Source: Pseudomonadota bacterium
GTDB taxonomy: Bacteria > Desulfobacterota > Desulfovibrionia > Desulfovibrionales > Desulfovibrionaceae
Assembly (NCBI GenBank): GCA_023390395.1
Contig: JAEWCY010000124.1
Coordinates: 1 to 8,534, forward strand
Length of the DNA: 8,534 nt
Direction: 5' to 3'
Shown here: positions 7,336-8,534 of the stretch, one piece after another
How the letters are laid out: each line of letters opens with the position of its first letter
How positions within the stretch are numbered: position 1 is the stretch's first letter
The notes under the pieces: model-generated
The model's database searches: none
Seen by the model: the letters and a program-made list of their open reading frames with translations, nothing else
What the model was told of the DNA's origin: nothing
Translations under genes and position numbers: made by a program

Positions 7336-8534
7336 ATGCCCATTCTACGGATTCTGCGGCGGCGGGGCAGGCCGCGCCAGGTGGTCATGCAGCTGACGGA
7401 CCGGTGCAACGCCCGCTGCGCCCAGTGCGGCATGCGCGTGACGGCCGGCGGCGCGCGCGGCGACATGGACGCGGACACCGCCCGGCGCGTCATCGACCAC
7501 TGCGCGGCCCTTGGCGTCGAAGCCCTGTCGTTCACCGGCGGCGAACCCTTCCTGACCGGAACGCTCCTCTTCGACCTGCTGCGCCACGCCGGCCGCGCCG
7601 GCATCGCCTACCTGCGCACCGGCACCAACGGCTACCAGTTCGCCAACCCCGACGCCCCGGACTTCACGGAACGGGTGACGCGGCTGGCCGAAAACCTGGC
7701 CGGCACGCCCGTGCGCAACTTCTGGGTGAGCCTCGATTCCGCCGACGCCGCCACCCACGAGGCCAACCGGGGACACCCCGGCATGGTCGCCGGCCTTTCC
7801 CGCGCCCTGCCCATCCTCCACGGCCACGGCATCTTCCCCACGGCCAACGTGGCGCTTAACCGCCACATGGGCGGCCCGGTCCCTCTGGCCGGTCAGGGTG
7901 AAGCCTTTTACACCGTCGCCCGGGAGCAGATCTCCCGCTTCTTCGAAACTGCCGCCGCCCTGGGCTTCACCATGGCCAACTGCTGCTACCCCATGAGCGA
8001 CGCCGACCGGGAAAAGGGCGCGCAGGCCGTGTACGCGGCCACGGCCGCCGATGCCCGGGTCACCTTCTCCGACGCCGAAAAACTCCAGCTCTTCACGGCG
8101 CTTCGCGACGAAGTGCCGCGACATCGCGGACGTCTGCGCATCTTCACGCCCCTTTGCGCCGTGCACGCCCTCGTCCGCCAGTACTCCCGGCCGCCCAAAC
8201 CGGCCCGGCCCTGCCTCGGCGGCGTCAGCTTCTTCTACGTGGACCGCCACGGCGACTGCTACCCTTGCGGCTACCGGGCCGGCGAGAACATGGGGCCGTT
8301 CTGGAAGCTCGCCGAAGAGCGACTGGCCGGCCAGCCCCGCTGCCAAGCCTGCGACTGGGAATGCTTCCGCGACCCCAGCGAACTGTTCGGTCCCCTCGGT
8401 GACCTGGCCGCCGGGCCGGCCGGCTGGTTGCGGCTGCTGCAAGGCGACCGGGAACAACTGCGGCTGTGGCTTGGCGACCTGCGCTACTTCGTGGCCTGCG
8501 GTCGCTTCGACGGCCGCAGGCCGCCGGTGATGGA
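7336..8534 (+). CDS. Radical SAM protein with SPASM-like cysteine-rich C-terminus (partial, 3' end outside window)
   Basis: Radical SAM enzymes bind a [4Fe-4S] cluster and S-adenosylmethionine to make a 5'-deoxyadenosyl radical. The frame is open from 7336 to the window edge, giving 399 residues with no stop yet. The cluster motif is C24-x3-C28-x2-C31 (DRCNARCAQCG) on the first strand after a basic N-terminus. The SAM-binding GGEP motif is at 68-71 (FTGGEPFL), with further core strands at 92-98 and 128-135 (FWVSLDSAD). The C-terminal region has C293-x12-G306-x4-C311, an extra C308, then C336-x2-C339-x3-C343, a pattern like SPASM/twitch auxiliary-cluster domains but not the full seven-Cys form. 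C216, C217 and C274 lie between. SPASM proteins often modify peptides or build cofactors, but no precursor peptide gene is visible here, so the substrate is unknown. Confidence 0.9.
   Translation, partial: MPILRILRRRGRPRQVVMQLTDRCNARCAQCGMRVTAGGARGDMDADTARRVIDHCAALGVEALSFTGGEPFLTGTLLFDLLRHAGRAGIAYLRTGTNGYQFANPDAPDFTERVTRLAENLAGTPVRNFWVSLDSADAATHEANRGHPGMVAGLSRALPILHGHGIFPTANVALNRHMGGPVPLAGQGEAFYTVAREQISRFFETAAALGFTMANCCYPMSDADREKGAQAVYAATAADARVTFSDAEKLQLFTALRDEVPRHRGRLRIFTPLCAVHALVRQYSRPPKPARPCLGGVSFFYVDRHGDCYPCGYRAGENMGPFWKLAEERLAGQPRCQACDWECFRDPSELFGPLGDLAAGPAGWLRLLQGDREQLRLWLGDLRYFVACGRFDGRRPPVM

Noticed and set aside
7155..7859. A 234-codon plus-strand frame overlapping the radical SAM start
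   Set aside because: It is shifted relative to the radical SAM gene and its product becomes Arg/His/Pro-rich. The true frame carries CxxxCxxC and GGEP.

Overview
The window is high-GC, densely coding bacterial DNA. Its most likely source is a sulfate-reducing deltaproteobacterium of the Desulfovibrio/Solidesulfovibrio type. That placement is an inference from base composition, the DnaG-RpoD pairing, the overall look of both proteins and a small amphi-Trp protein; no rRNA or other decisive marker is present.

Layout. (1) Positions 1-3536 hold the distal part of the 'macromolecular synthesis' locus. A terminator-like palindrome comes first, then dnaG (primase), then rpoD (primary sigma factor), which overlaps the end of dnaG by 8 bp. 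A strong intrinsic terminator (about 3560-3594) closes the unit. (2) A 283-bp gap carries a large hairpin just in front of the ribosome binding site of a single gene (3820-4854). This gene encodes an exported HAD-superfamily phosphatase with all four catalytic motifs. (3) A terminator hairpin at about 4920-4952 separates it from a convergent, minus-strand three-gene unit: a ParA-type ATPase (7140-6349), a 357-residue unrecognised protein (6336-5263) and an 87-residue amphi-Trp domain protein (5242-4979). (4) A 195-bp divergent gap holds a possible promoter for the parA unit and a predicted three-way-junction leader. (5) A radical SAM protein with a cysteine-rich, SPASM-like C-terminal region starts at 7336 and runs off the right edge.

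How the genes work together. DnaG and RpoD belong to replication priming and housekeeping transcription. The terminator-like palindrome and the lack of a Shine-Dalgarno in front of dnaG recall the E. coli rpsU-dnaG-rpoD design, where primase is held at a low level. The minus-strand unit is the most unusual part. ParA has no ParB beside it within the window. The protein translated right after it begins with a short ParB-like N-terminal peptide, continues with a long charge-segregated Ala/Pro linker, and ends in what looks like an inactive CheA/GHKL-type ATPase fold. It may be a non-DNA-binding partner of ParA that positions a protein cargo. This is a hypothesis from motifs read by eye, not a demonstrated system.
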